This document shows positions 1-8,287 of a DNA stretch of 64,000 nucleotides, in pieces. The stretch comes from DASPMP01 sp035758925. Its GTDB lineage: Bacteria > Gemmatimonadota > Gemmatimonadetes > Gemmatimonadales > Gemmatimonadaceae. The notes beneath the pieces are model-generated. The model was not told where the DNA came from and did not search any database. It was given only the letters and a program-made list of their open reading frames with translations. The stretch is taken from positions 54,694 through 118,693 of the forward strand of contig DASTVV010000145.1 in NCBI GenBank assembly GCA_035758925.1, given 5' to 3'. The position numbers and the translations under genes were made by a program. Position 1 is the stretch's first letter. The number at the start of each line of letters is the position of its first letter.

Positions 1-370
1 GATATCCGAGCGCCTCGAAGAAGCTGGGCTCCAGCGTCAGCGCAAAGACTTCCGGAATGCCTCGCTTGCGCGCCAGATCCTCGACTGCGTCGACGATCTT
101 TCGGCCGAGACCAAGTCCCTGGGCAGCAGGATCAACGGCGATGGCCGCGACCTCCGCCAGCGAGGGCGAATACTCCTTGAGTGCGCCGCAGGCGACGAGA
201 TGTCCGCTCGCGTCCACGGCGACCACATAGTCTTCGATGGCCAGTGAAACCACCTGCGGCGAGCGCCAGAGCATCAGGTGCCGTTCGGCGAACCGGTTGT
301 TCAGTCGCGCGATGGCGTCGACGTCCGACAATCTGGCCCGGCGCACCTCGGCAGGCCTCTTCGGCGTCAC
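1..370 (-). CDS. GNAT acetyltransferase, short ArgA-type N-acetylglutamate synthase (partial)
   Basis: About 123 codons are visible before the gene runs off the window edge. The translation is a single GNAT domain: an N-terminal strand (EVRRARLSDVDAIARL), then the acetyl-CoA pyrophosphate loop around VDPAAQGLGLGRKIV, then LTLEPSFFEALGY near the cut. Stand-alone GNAT proteins of this kind make N-acetylglutamate in bacteria without the long kinase-fused ArgA. The GTG start at 370-368 overlaps the argD stop as GTGA, so the gene is translationally coupled to argD and is the last visible gene of argC-argB-argD. That position supports first-step arginine biosynthesis over an unrelated GNAT role. 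The symbol is left blank because the C-terminus is missing. Confidence 0.85.
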   Translation of the reverse strand, partial: MTPKRPAEVRRARLSDVDAIARLNNRFAERHLMLWRSPQVVSLAIEDYVVAVDASGHLVACGALKEYSPSLAEVAAIAVDPAAQGLGLGRKIVDAVEDLARKRGIPEVFALTLEPSFFEALGY

Positions 371-1590
371 AGCACCTGCTCCAGCAGGGCGAGACCCTGT
401 GCGAGCTCGTCTCGCGTCGCGACGAGTGGCGGCAGCAGCCGTACTGTGTACTCTCCGGCGCTGCAGACCAGGAGTCCCGCCGCCTGCGCCTCACTGACCA
501 CGTGCGCCGCCGTACCCATCACGTCTACGCCCCACATGTAGCCGACGCCGCGCACCGCGCGAATACGTCCAGTGCGACGGCTGATCTCGCGTAGCTGGCT
601 GCCGAACCACGCGCCGTTCTCACGCACCGCAGCCAACAGAGAGGGATCGCTCAACCGGCTGAGCACGTACTCGGCGACCTGTGCCACGAACGGACCACCG
701 CCGAAGGTCGTGCCGTGATCTCCGGGCTGAACGGCCGCGGCAACCTCGCTGTTGATGAGCACCGCGCCCATCGGCAGGCCAGCCGCGATCGGTTTGGCGA
801 GTGTCAGCAAGTCCGGCTCGACTCCGAGATTCTCGTACGCGAAGAGCGTCCCTGTCCGACCCAACCCACATTGTACCTCGTCGAAGATGAGGGCCACCTG
901 TCGCTCACGAGTCAACTCGCGGACTTCCTTCACGAACTCGGCGTCGAGAACGCGCACGCCACCTTCGCCTTGCACCGGCTCGAGAATCAGCGCCGCAGTC
1001 GTATCCTGCGTGACCGCCTGCGCGATGTCCTCGATATCACGCTCAACGATGCCAACGCCGCCGGCCAGCGGCCGGAAGGGAAGGCGATAGCCCGGTCGGT
1101 CGGTGGCCGCGAGACTTGCGAACAGCCGACCATGAAACGAGCCGCGGAGCGCCACGATGTCGCGCTTCGAGTCGCCCATCGTGCGACCCCAGCGGCGCGC
1201 GAACTTGAAGGCGCCTTCGTTGGCTTCTGCCCCGGAGTTGCAGAAGAAAACCTTCGACGCGAACGAACGCTCCACCAGCGCCGCGGCGAGACGAGTTGCG
1301 GGCGCTGTCCAGTAGAGGTTGGAAACGTGGAGCAGCCCGTCGGCGGCGCCGTGCAGCGTCGCAACGAGGCCGACGTCACTGTACCCCAGAGCGTTGACCG
1401 CGATGCCGCTGACGAAATCGAGGTACTTGTTCCCTTCGGTGTCGATCAGGTACACGCCTTCGCCGCGCGCCATCTCCAGGGATCGCTTGTACGTGGGCAG
1501 AACCGCTTCGCGCGCGGCCGCAGGCACCGACGCGGAAGAAGGTGGCGTTGACTTGTCCGCTGGATGAATTTCGAGCGCTGGAAGTGCCAT
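367..1590 (-). CDS. argD: Acetylornithine aminotransferase
   Basis: A 407-residue fold-type I PLP aminotransferase that converts N-acetylglutamate semialdehyde to N-acetylornithine in the cytoplasm, using glutamate as amino donor. Visible motifs are NSGAEANEGAFKFAR (about 118-132), FDEVQCGLGRTG (236-247) and the Schiff-base lysine in LTLAKPIAAGLP (Lys266). The ATG start at 1590 follows an AAGGAG ribosome site that lies inside the end of argB; the gap to argB is only 2 bases. ArgD-type enzymes often also serve as succinyl-diaminopimelate aminotransferases, which cannot be excluded. The arg neighbours make the arginine role most likely. Confidence 0.95.
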   Translation of the reverse strand: MALPALEIHPADKSTPPSSASVPAAAREAVLPTYKRSLEMARGEGVYLIDTEGNKYLDFVSGIAVNALGYSDVGLVATLHGAADGLLHVSNLYWTAPATRLAAALVERSFASKVFFCNSGAEANEGAFKFARRWGRTMGDSKRDIVALRGSFHGRLFASLAATDRPGYRLPFRPLAGGVGIVERDIEDIAQAVTQDTTAALILEPVQGEGGVRVLDAEFVKEVRELTRERQVALIFDEVQCGLGRTGTLFAYENLGVEPDLLTLAKPIAAGLPMGAVLINSEVAAAVQPGDHGTTFGGGPFVAQVAEYVLSRLSDPSLLAAVRENGAWFGSQLREISRRTGRIRAVRGVGYMWGVDVMGTAAHVVSEAQAAGLLVCSAGEYTVRLLPPLVATRDELAQGLALLEQVL

Positions 1591-1592
1591 AC

Positions 1593-2351
1593 CTACTCCT
1601 TCGCGGAATGAACGAGAGTGCCGGTGTTGCGATCCTTGATTCCGCGCAGATCGGTGATTCTCACGCGCTTCACGCCACCCTCGGCGGCCGAGATCGCGGC
1701 TGAAAGCTTCGCGCGCATCCCTCCCGACGCACGACCGTCGTGAATGAGCCCGCGCGCCTCGGCAAGGGTCAGTGCGCTCGTCGGAGCATCATCCACAAGG
1801 ACACCTGCGACGTCCGTCACGATCAGCAGCTCGTCGGCTTCGATGGCGACGGCGATGGCTGCCGCGGCATCGTCGGCGTTGACGTTGAGCGCCGGGCCCA
1901 GCTCGTGGCCGATGTTGCGGCTCACTGGAGAAACGACGGGCAGGTATCCACCGTCGAGAAGATGCAGCAGGAGGGACGCGTTGACGCGCTGCGGCGCGCC
2001 CACATGCCCAAGTCGGCCGGAATCCACCGGAGTGGCTGCAATCAGTGACGCGTCTTCGCCGGACAGTCCGACGGCGCGCACGCCCTCGCGTACCAACGAG
2101 GACACCAGACGCTTGTTCGCCGTCCCGGACAACGCCATGCGAACAAGTTCGAGATCCTGCGCCGTCGTGACCCGACGTCCATCGACGAACTGCGATTGAA
2201 TGCCGAGCGATTGCTGCAACGAGGTCACGTCATCGCCGCCGCCGTGCACGAGAACCATGGCGCCGGAAAACGCGTCCCACGCCTCGGCGATCCGGGAACA
2301 CAGCGTCGGGTCAGCCTGCGGCCGACCGCCAACCTTCAGGACGCGGGTCAC
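1593..2351 (-). CDS. argB: Acetylglutamate kinase
   Basis: A 252-residue amino-acid kinase that phosphorylates N-acetylglutamate. The N-terminal LKVGG, the glycine loop LVHGGGDDV (where most family members read GGGPEI), RRVTTAQDLELVRMAL, NVNADDAAAAIAVA and the C-terminal GGMRAKLSAAISA are visible. The frame stays open far upstream, but the GTG at 2351 overlaps the argC stop as GTGA and precedes the first conserved residues (TRVLKVGG), so it is chosen. It is shorter than many ArgB proteins (about 290-300) and lacks an N-terminal extension such as the one in arginine-sensitive hexameric forms. That may mean no feedback inhibition, which is inference. Confidence 0.93.
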   Translation of the reverse strand: MTRVLKVGGRPQADPTLCSRIAEAWDAFSGAMVLVHGGGDDVTSLQQSLGIQSQFVDGRRVTTAQDLELVRMALSGTANKRLVSSLVREGVRAVGLSGEDASLIAATPVDSGRLGHVGAPQRVNASLLLHLLDGGYLPVVSPVSRNIGHELGPALNVNADDAAAAIAVAIEADELLIVTDVAGVLVDDAPTSALTLAEARGLIHDGRASGGMRAKLSAAISAAEGGVKRVRITDLRGIKDRNTGTLVHSAKE

Positions 2352-3307
2352 GCGGGCAGCCCGAGCGTTTCGTCGAGGCCAAGCATCAGATTCGCGTTCT
2401 GCAGCGCCTGGCCGGCCGCGCCCTTCACCAGATTGTCGATCGCCGACAGGATGAGAAGCGACGGCCGTCTCACGGCGTTGAACGGCATGACGGCCACCCG
2501 AACGACGTTGCGATGCACGACATCGCGCAGCGCCGGCGGGTCGGTGCCGAGCTCCAGGAACGGCTCGCCCGTGAACGCCTCGCGCCACAGAGCAGCCGGA
2601 TCGTCGAGACCGTTCTTCAGTTCCACCGTGATGGTCGAAAGAATTCCCCTCGACACGGGGAGCAGGTGTGGCGTGAAAACGAGATCCACGTCCGCGCCCC
2701 AGGTTCCGAGCGTGGCACGCATCTCGTTGAGATGGCGGTGCGTGTTTCCTACGCCATACGCGCGATAATCCTGCGCGACTTCGGCAAAGAGCAACTCCCG
2801 CTTGGGTGAGTTCCCGGCTCCGGTTACACCACTGGCCGAGCTGACCTGAATCGCGCTGCCGGGAGCGATCACGCCCGCGGCCACGGCCGGCGCGAGCGCG
2901 AACAGGATGGACGTCGGATAACATCCGGGATTGGCCACGACGTTCGCGTTGCGAATCTGGTCGCGGGCAAGCTCGGTCAGGCCATACGGAACGCCCTCAC
3001 AGCCGTTCCCGGGCCGGAGGTCGTGTGAAAGGTCCACGACACGCGCGCCTTCGTCTCGGGCAGCGTTCACCCATTGACGTGAGGCGCCATGGGGCAGCGC
3101 GCTGAACACCAGCTCCGCGCCCTTGAGCGGCGCGTCCTCGGTCGCGACGTACGTCACGTCGCTCCTGCCGACGCGCACAGTCGCGCCGCGCTGCTCGTTG
3201 GCCGATGCAAAGGCCAGCGAGAGACCAGGGTGCTGGTTGATCAACGCACAGAGCTCGCGGCCAGCATAGCCACTGGCTCCGAGCACTCCCACGGGTATTT
3301 TATGCAC
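2348..3307 (-). CDS. argC: N-acetyl-gamma-glutamyl-phosphate reductase
   Basis: A 319-residue NADPH-dependent reductase that makes N-acetylglutamate semialdehyde. It opens with the nucleotide-binding motif IPVGVLGASGYAGRE and carries the catalytic cysteine in NPGCYPT plus the late HLLPVSRG motif, all family hallmarks. The reading frame extends to an ATG at 3355, but that extension covers the ARG-box-like site and runs close to argR, so the GTG at 3307 directly before HKIPVG is preferred. It is first in the minus-strand operon argC-argB-argD-(argA) and diverges from argR, which fits repression by ArgR from the shared intergenic region. Confidence 0.94.
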   Translation of the reverse strand: MHKIPVGVLGASGYAGRELCALINQHPGLSLAFASANEQRGATVRVGRSDVTYVATEDAPLKGAELVFSALPHGASRQWVNAARDEGARVVDLSHDLRPGNGCEGVPYGLTELARDQIRNANVVANPGCYPTSILFALAPAVAAGVIAPGSAIQVSSASGVTGAGNSPKRELLFAEVAQDYRAYGVGNTHRHLNEMRATLGTWGADVDLVFTPHLLPVSRGILSTITVELKNGLDDPAALWREAFTGEPFLELGTDPPALRDVVHRNVVRVAVMPFNAVRRPSLLILSAIDNLVKGAAGQALQNANLMLGLDETLGLPA

Positions 3308-3313
3308 GACTGA

Positions 3314-3327
3314 TGTATAATAATGCA
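3314..3327. promoter_or_regulatory. ARG box (ArgR operator) between argC and argR
   Basis: The 14-mer TGTATAATAATGCA matches the ArgR operator consensus TGMATWWWWATKCA at 13 of 14 positions (T instead of A/C at position 3). It lies 7 bases before the argC start and 42 before argR, so one dimer site could control both. A second copy precedes argG at 3858-3871. Confidence 0.75.
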
Positions 3328-3368
3328 GGTGCGACTGGTCAACCGGCGAACACATTCATCCGACGAAC

Positions 3369-3842
3369 ATGGCGCAAAAAACCGCGCGGCACGCCGCCGT
3401 TCTTGCCTTGATTGGAGCGCACGATGTCGGCTCCCAGGAGGAGTTGCGCCGACTGCTTCAGGAACGCGGCGTCAGCGTGACGCAAGCCACACTTTCGCGG
3501 GACCTTCGCGAGCTCGGAATCGTCCGCGTGCCCGGCGAAAGGGGCGCGCGGTATGCGCTGCCGGAGACCCTCGCCGGCGAGGCGATTCCCTCTCTGGAAA
3601 CCTTGCTACCACAGCTGTTTTCGAGCATCGACGGCGTCGGCGAGTTGATCGTGCTGCACACGCTGTCGTCGGGTGCTCAACCGGTCTCGGAGGCGATCGA
3701 CGCCGCGGAGTGGCGCGAGGTGCTCGGAACCGTGGCGGGCGAGAACACCATCCTCATCATTTGCCGCTCCTCGCAGGCGCGGCAGGATGTCACCCTCCGG
3801 CTCACCCGGATCGCTCGAGGCGGCGGCCAGAAAAACGGTTGA
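3369..3842 (+). CDS. argR: Arginine repressor
   Basis: A 157-residue ArgR/AhrC family regulator that represses arginine synthesis when it binds arginine. The N-terminal winged helix is visible (SQEELRRLLQERGVSVTQA, then the recognition segment TLSRDLRELGIVRVP, residues about 22-58), followed by the C-terminal oligomerisation and arginine-binding domain with GTVAGENTILIICRS near residues 120-135. It sits between the two arginine transcription units, and ARG-box-like sites lie on both sides, which suggests autoregulation and control of argCBD and argGH. Confidence 0.95.
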   Translation: MAQKTARHAAVLALIGAHDVGSQEELRRLLQERGVSVTQATLSRDLRELGIVRVPGERGARYALPETLAGEAIPSLETLLPQLFSSIDGVGELIVLHTLSSGAQPVSEAIDAAEWREVLGTVAGENTILIICRSSQARQDVTLRLTRIARGGGQKNG

Positions 3843-3857
3843 CGTGCTTAGCTGAGA

Positions 3858-3871
3858 TGATTAAATATGCA
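3858..3871. promoter_or_regulatory. ARG box (ArgR operator) upstream of argG
   Basis: TGATTAAATATGCA matches TGMATWWWWATKCA at 13 of 14 positions (T for A at position 4). It begins 15 bases after the argR stop and ends 33 bases before the argG start. A half-site-like TGAATAA follows at 3879-3885, so a tandem pair is possible. Confidence 0.72.
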
Positions 3872-3904
3872 GCACGACTGAATAACCCAACCTGAGGAGC
3901 AGCG

Positions 3905-5194
3905 ATGCCCCGTACGATCGTCCTGGCCTATTCCGGCGGACTCGACACCTCCATCATCGTTCCTTGGCTGCGCGAACACTACGACGCGCGCGTCATCTGT
4001 GTTGCCGCGGACATTGGCCAGGGCGACGCAGAGTTGGCAGGCGTTCGTGAGAAGGCCATCGCATCCGGCGCCGAGGAGTGCTACGTCGAGGACCTGCGTG
4101 CCGAGTTCGTGAGCGATTTCATCTTCCCGACGCTGCGCGCCGGGGCTATTTACAACCGCAAATATCTGCTCGGCACCTCCATGGCGCGGCCGCTCATCGC
4201 GCGTCGACAGGTGGAGGTTGCGCGCCGCGTCGGCGCCGACGCGCTGGCGCACGGCTGTACCGGCAAGGGCAATGATCAGGTGAGATTCGAGCTCACCTAC
4301 GCCAGCTTCGCCCCGGATCTCCCGGTGATTGCCCCGTGGCGCGAGTGGGACATTCGCAGCCGCGAGGACGCGATCGCGTACGCGGCCAGTAAAGGCATCC
4401 CCGTCGCGGCAACGAAGGAGAAGATCTATTCGCGCGACGCCAACATCTGGCACCTTTCGCACGAGGGCGGCATCCTGGAAAACCCGGCGGCTGCGCCGCC
4501 GGCGGATCTGTTGATGTTGACCGCGACGCCCGAAAACGCGCCGGACGTCGCGGAAACGGTCGTCATCGAGTTCGATCGTGGAACCCCGGTGGCGGTCAAT
4601 GGCCAACCGCTTGGCCCGGTAGAGCTCCTGACCGCACTCAACAAGATCGGCGGTCGAAACGGCGTCGGTGTGGTCGATCTCGTCGAGGACCGGTTGGTGG
4701 GAATGAAGTCGCGTGGCGTCTACGAGACGCCCGGCGGCTCTCTCCTCTATACGGCGCACTCCGAGCTCGAGCAGCTCGTGCTGGATCGGCGCACCCTTGC
4801 CGCGAAGGATCTTCTCGCGCCAAGGTATGCGGATCTCGTGTACGAAGGACGCTGGTGGACCACCGAGCGCGAAGCGTATGACGCGTTCGTCGGCGTCACC
4901 CAGGAGCGGGTCACGGGCACTGTGTCGCTGAAGCTCTACAAGGGCAACGTTGCCGTCGCCGGGCGCTCGAGCTCGCACGCATTGTACGATGAGCGTTTCG
5001 TCACCTTTGGCGAAGACGACGTCTACCAGCAGAGTGACGCGGCCGGCTTCATTCGCCTCTTTGCGCTGCCGCAGCGTGTCCGCGCGCTCAAGGATCAGGA
5101 GCTCGGCGGCACCACCAAGCCGGCAGTCGCGCCTGGCGAGTCTCCTGTCCACTCGGACGAGATCTCCGAAGGCGCCAGCCTCGTGGTCGCGTGA
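3905..5194 (+). CDS. argG: Argininosuccinate synthase
   Basis: A 429-residue ATP-dependent ligase joining citrulline and aspartate in the cytoplasm. The N-terminal PP-loop AYSGGLDTSI is at about 8-17, and HGCTGKGNDQVRFE and SREDAIAYAASKGIPV follow; both are diagnostic. A clear GAGGAGC ribosome site at 3894-3900 precedes the ATG. The C-terminal tail after about residue 400 is variable. The stop overlaps the argH GTG start (GTGA), so the two enzymes are co-translated. An ARG-box-like site lies just upstream. Confidence 0.96.
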   Translation: MPRTIVLAYSGGLDTSIIVPWLREHYDARVICVAADIGQGDAELAGVREKAIASGAEECYVEDLRAEFVSDFIFPTLRAGAIYNRKYLLGTSMARPLIARRQVEVARRVGADALAHGCTGKGNDQVRFELTYASFAPDLPVIAPWREWDIRSREDAIAYAASKGIPVAATKEKIYSRDANIWHLSHEGGILENPAAAPPADLLMLTATPENAPDVAETVVIEFDRGTPVAVNGQPLGPVELLTALNKIGGRNGVGVVDLVEDRLVGMKSRGVYETPGGSLLYTAHSELEQLVLDRRTLAAKDLLAPRYADLVYEGRWWTTEREAYDAFVGVTQERVTGTVSLKLYKGNVAVAGRSSSHALYDERFVTFGEDDVYQQSDAAGFIRLFALPQRVRALKDQELGGTTKPAVAPGESPVHSDEISEGASLVVA

Positions 5195-6597
5195 GCACGG
5201 CGACGATCGTGCGCGCTTCCGCGAAGGCGCACAAGCTCTGGGGCGGCCGCTTCGGCGCTGGACCCGCCCCGGAGTTCGACGCTTTGAACAACTCCATCGG
5301 AGTCGATTTCCGGCTTTGGCCCTACGACATCGAGGCGTCCAAAGCGTGGGCCGTCGCCCTGTGGGGCGCGGGTGTCCTTTCGCTCGAAGAGAGCAAGACC
5401 ATCGAGCAGGGTCTCGATGCGGTGGCCGCGCGCCTCGAGGAGGGTGAAGCTCCTGCACCGGGCGATGAGGACGTTCATACGCTCATCGATCGCTTGCTGC
5501 ACGAGGAAATCGGCGACGTCGCATCCAGGCTGCACACCGGACGGTCTCGCAACGACCAGGTGGCTACGGCGTCGCGACTGTGGGCAATGGAGGCCTGCAC
5601 TCGCCTGGATGGCGCCATGCGCCAGCTGCAGCAGGTCGTCGTGGAACGAGCCGCGATGATGGTTGATGACGTCATGCCGGGCTACACACACCTGCAGCGC
5701 GCAATTCCCGTCTCGCCCGCCCACTGGTTGCTCGCGCACTTCTGGCCTCTCGAGCGCGATCGCCAGAGACTCCGCTCCGCATATCGCGCGGCCGCTGTCT
5801 TGCCGCTCGGGTCCGGTGCCGTTGCGGGCTGCGCATACCCAATCTCGAGAACGCTCCTTCAGGGAACGCTGGGCTTCGACTCGGTCACGCCGAACTCGAT
5901 CGACGCAGTGAGTGACCGCGATTTTGTGGCCGAACTGCTCTTTACGTGCGCCCTTGCTGGCGCCCATCTGTCGCGATTCGCCGAGGATTTGATCATCTAC
6001 GGGTCGAGCGAATTTGGGTTCGTTCAGTTTGGCGACACGTTCACGTCCGGGTCGAGCATGATGCCCCAGAAGCGCAATCCCGACGCTCTCGAGCTGGCGC
6101 GCGGCGCAGCCGCCAGGCTTCTCGGAGATCACGTGGCGCTACTGGCCACGATCAAGGGCCTGCCGTCCAGCTATAACAAGGACCTTCAGGACGACAAACG
6201 CGCCTTGTTCGACGCAGTCGACACACTGCTGCTCGTGCTACCCGCCGTTCGCGGAACGCTGGCGGAATCGCAGTTCCAAACGCAACGCATGCGGGCGGCC
6301 GTTTCGAGCTCGATGATGGCGACGGATCTGGCGGACTATCTCGTCCGCCGCGGAGCCACGTTCCGAGAGGCACACTCTGCCGTTGGTGGTCTCATCCGGC
6401 GCACCGAAGCAGGGCGCTGTGAACTGCACGATCTGCCGTTCGCCGCATTCGCGGAGGCACACCCGTTGTTCGGCGAGGACGTGTTCAGCGCGCTCGGAGC
6501 GGCGCACTCGCTGGAACAGCGCGAAGTCGAAGGCGGCACTGGACCTGGCGCTGTACGCGCGCAGCTCGAGTCCGCGCGCGCGGCAATTCGCGTCTAG
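5191..6597 (+). CDS. argH: Argininosuccinate lyase
   Basis: A 468-residue member of the fumarase/aspartase superfamily that splits argininosuccinate into arginine and fumarate. KLWGGRFG at the N-terminus, HTGRSRNDQVATA and the signature loop GSSMMPQKRNPD (about 288-299) with the catalytic serine are all present. The GTG start at 5191 overlaps the argG stop. The TAG stop shares a CTAG tetramer with the stop of the convergent barrel gene, leaving no room for a classical terminator. Confidence 0.96.
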   Translation: MSTATIVRASAKAHKLWGGRFGAGPAPEFDALNNSIGVDFRLWPYDIEASKAWAVALWGAGVLSLEESKTIEQGLDAVAARLEEGEAPAPGDEDVHTLIDRLLHEEIGDVASRLHTGRSRNDQVATASRLWAMEACTRLDGAMRQLQQVVVERAAMMVDDVMPGYTHLQRAIPVSPAHWLLAHFWPLERDRQRLRSAYRAAAVLPLGSGAVAGCAYPISRTLLQGTLGFDSVTPNSIDAVSDRDFVAELLFTCALAGAHLSRFAEDLIIYGSSEFGFVQFGDTFTSGSSMMPQKRNPDALELARGAAARLLGDHVALLATIKGLPSSYNKDLQDDKRALFDAVDTLLLVLPAVRGTLAESQFQTQRMRAAVSSSMMATDLADYLVRRGATFREAHSAVGGLIRRTEAGRCELHDLPFAAFAEAHPLFGEDVFSALGAAHSLEQREVEGGTGPGAVRAQLESARAAIRV

Positions 6598-7337
6598 CGG
6601 CCGCGATCGCGGCGCCTCGGCGAGAATGAAACGCCGAGGTGGTATTGCCAGAAGTCCGCGGAGGTTCTCCGCGGATTGATCGCGAGCGTCCGGTCCGGCA
6701 GATCGATGATGTCGCCGCTGCGCAGGTAGCTGCGCGTCCCATTGCGCGTCAGGCGGGCACCGACGTCGAACGCTGCTTCGACGCTGCGTACGACGACCGG
6801 TATCCGGACGCCACCGCCCCAGCCCGTGGCCCAGCCGCCGTCATCGAAGTTGGTCGTGCTGGCGAAGGCTTCGCCTCCATTGTCGTCGCCCGCCGAGCTT
6901 TCCGTGTAGAAGTACGAATAGCCCGCGAAAGCGTATGCGTAAGGACGCACCGGGCCGCTGGAAATCAGCAATTCAGGTCCGATAGTCGCCAGCGCGATGT
7001 TGTTCGTGGTGCGCATGTCCACGAAGACGCGATTCACCGTGGGGCTGAGAGGCACGTTCTTGGTCTCGTTGCCGTAATTCAGCCAGCTCGCGTCACCCCG
7101 AAGACCCAGCAATCGAAGCTCGCGCATGTGATAGCGCACGGATCCACCCACGCCCCACGCACGATCGATCTGCGATCGGAACTCGCCGATTGGTTGCGCG
7201 AGCTGGCCACCGAGATCGAATGTCCAGGTACCGTATCGGTCCGACCTGGCGGACTCCTGCGCGGCGATCTGCGTGCTGGCGCCGAATGAGCCGAACGCGA
7301 TGGCGAGCAATGCGAGTCGGAAAGGTAGACGAGTCAT
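6594..7337 (-). CDS. Outer-membrane beta-barrel protein of unknown function
   Basis: A 247-residue protein with an N-terminal signal peptide (hydrophobic stretch about 5-25, cleavage likely after STQIAAQ). Alternating strands rich in Tyr, Trp and Gly follow, typical of an 8- to 10-stranded outer-membrane barrel (for example VRPYAYAFAGYSYFYT and GGWATGWGGGVRIPV). The C-terminal segment WQYHLGVSFSP resembles a barrel-closing strand, although an Arg-rich tail follows it. No specific family or ligand is recognised. It converges on argH with overlapping stop codons and is read separately from the next barrel gene, which has its own terminator. Confidence 0.8.
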   Translation of the reverse strand: MTRLPFRLALLAIAFGSFGASTQIAAQESARSDRYGTWTFDLGGQLAQPIGEFRSQIDRAWGVGGSVRYHMRELRLLGLRGDASWLNYGNETKNVPLSPTVNRVFVDMRTTNNIALATIGPELLISSGPVRPYAYAFAGYSYFYTESSAGDDNGGEAFASTTNFDDGGWATGWGGGVRIPVVVRSVEAAFDVGARLTRNGTRSYLRSGDIIDLPDRTLAINPRRTSADFWQYHLGVSFSPRRRDRGR

Positions 7338-7410
7338 CTTGCCCGCTCCTGTTTGTATACAAACCGCGTGGTTTCAAGAATGCGGGTCGGAGCGCGTTCG
7401 TCAAGCGCGA

Positions 7411-7444
7411 AAAAGGGCAGCCCCTCCCAGGAGAGGCTGCCCTT
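7411..7444 (-). terminator. Rho-independent terminator after the 172-residue barrel gene
   Basis: A perfect 10-bp stem AAGGGCAGCC / GGCTGCCCTT (7413-7422 and 7435-7444) reads into a run of T on the minus strand. It lies 18 bases after the stop of the barrel gene at 7462-7980. Confidence 0.9.
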
Positions 7445-7461
7445 CACTCCGGTGAAGCGAA

Positions 7462-7980
7462 CTAGAATTTGATCCCGAACGTAACCGGGACGAACTTCAT
7501 CGACTGGCCTTCCGTGTTCACGACGTGCAGGCGCGCCTCGAGGAACGTGCCGAAGCCCGTCAGAGGAAAGTTGAGGCCGGCGCCGATGTTGAAGCCGACC
7601 TTGTTCTCGGCATCCACGTTCGCGAGGTCCGGGAAAGCAACGTTGTACATGCCGACGCCACCGATCAGATAGCCCATCGGGACTGCCGGGCCGGAGAGCG
7701 TCACGTTGGCGCTACCCGAGATCAACCTGGCGCTTCCAAGCCCACTGGTCTTGAAGTCCATCTGATTGAGCATGCCTTCGAAGCGCAGGCCGAGCGGCGC
7801 GACCGGTGGCTTGATACCAAGACCCACCGTCGCGTTGTAGCCCATCTTCAAATCATCGGCAGTGCTGCCGATTGGCGCGGCCGCACCGGCCGCGATGCTG
7901 AACGACGTTTGCGCGCGGAGCGCCGGAGCCGCGACGAGAACTGCGGCAAAGGCCAGAGCGGCGCGGGACATCAGACGCAT
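7462..7980 (-). CDS. Small outer-membrane beta-barrel protein
   Basis: A 172-residue protein with a signal peptide ending near ALRAQ (about residue 24), then glycine-rich amphipathic strands with GYNATVGLGIK and MGYLIGGVGMYN, and a C-terminal FVPVTFGIKF ending in phenylalanine as outer-membrane barrels usually do. OmpW- or OmpA-barrel-like folds are plausible; no exact family is claimed. A strong terminator follows. Its upstream region of roughly 250 bases holds a Fur-type palindrome, so iron control is possible but the transcription start is not placed. Confidence 0.82.
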   Translation of the reverse strand: MRLMSRAALAFAAVLVAAPALRAQTSFSIAAGAAAPIGSTADDLKMGYNATVGLGIKPPVAPLGLRFEGMLNQMDFKTSGLGSARLISGSANVTLSGPAVPMGYLIGGVGMYNVAFPDLANVDAENKVGFNIGAGLNFPLTGFGTFLEARLHVVNTEGQSMKFVPVTFGIKF

Positions 7981-8222
7981 GGTGTTCCTCCTGAAGTGCG
8001 GATTGATGTTGCGGGGTGTGATTCGCGCGTATCAGGACACTTTCCTTGAGAGTTTCGCAACACGAGAAGCGATGCGTTTGTTCGAAAGGTCCATGTGCCG
8101 AATCATCGTCGCTCATACTTCTCGATCGTGCGGAAGGTCCTTAGCAGCAATTCGAGGCCCCGCACGCCAGGTGGCACTAGGTCCGACCTCTGCCAATTTT
8201 GACAATCGACAATTATCCTAGA

Positions 8223-8243
8223 CTGTGAGAATTATTCTCACAG
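8223..8243. promoter_or_regulatory. Fur-type 7-1-7 palindrome in the 7981-8287 intergenic region
   Basis: The core TGAGAATTATTCTCA (8226-8240) is an exact 7-1-7 inverted repeat of the TGAGAAT-N-ATTCTCA form seen in many natural Fur boxes, and the arms extend symmetrically to 8223-8243. It lies between the divergent barrel gene (start 7980) and the helix-turn-helix gene (start 8288). A TTGACA hexamer at 8199-8204 might be a -35 element, but no well-spaced -10 is evident. The rest of this 307-base gap shows no open frame with coding character. Confidence 0.65.
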
Positions 8244-8287
8244 CCTCGTCTGCCAAGAAAATAGATCCTTGTCCTTGAGGATTATTA

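Noticed and set aside
3848..5458. A 536-codon open frame on the minus strand across argG
   Set aside because: It is antisense to argG, which has all catalytic motifs; the translation is Arg/Asp-rich without domain features, as expected for the opposite strand of high-GC coding DNA.
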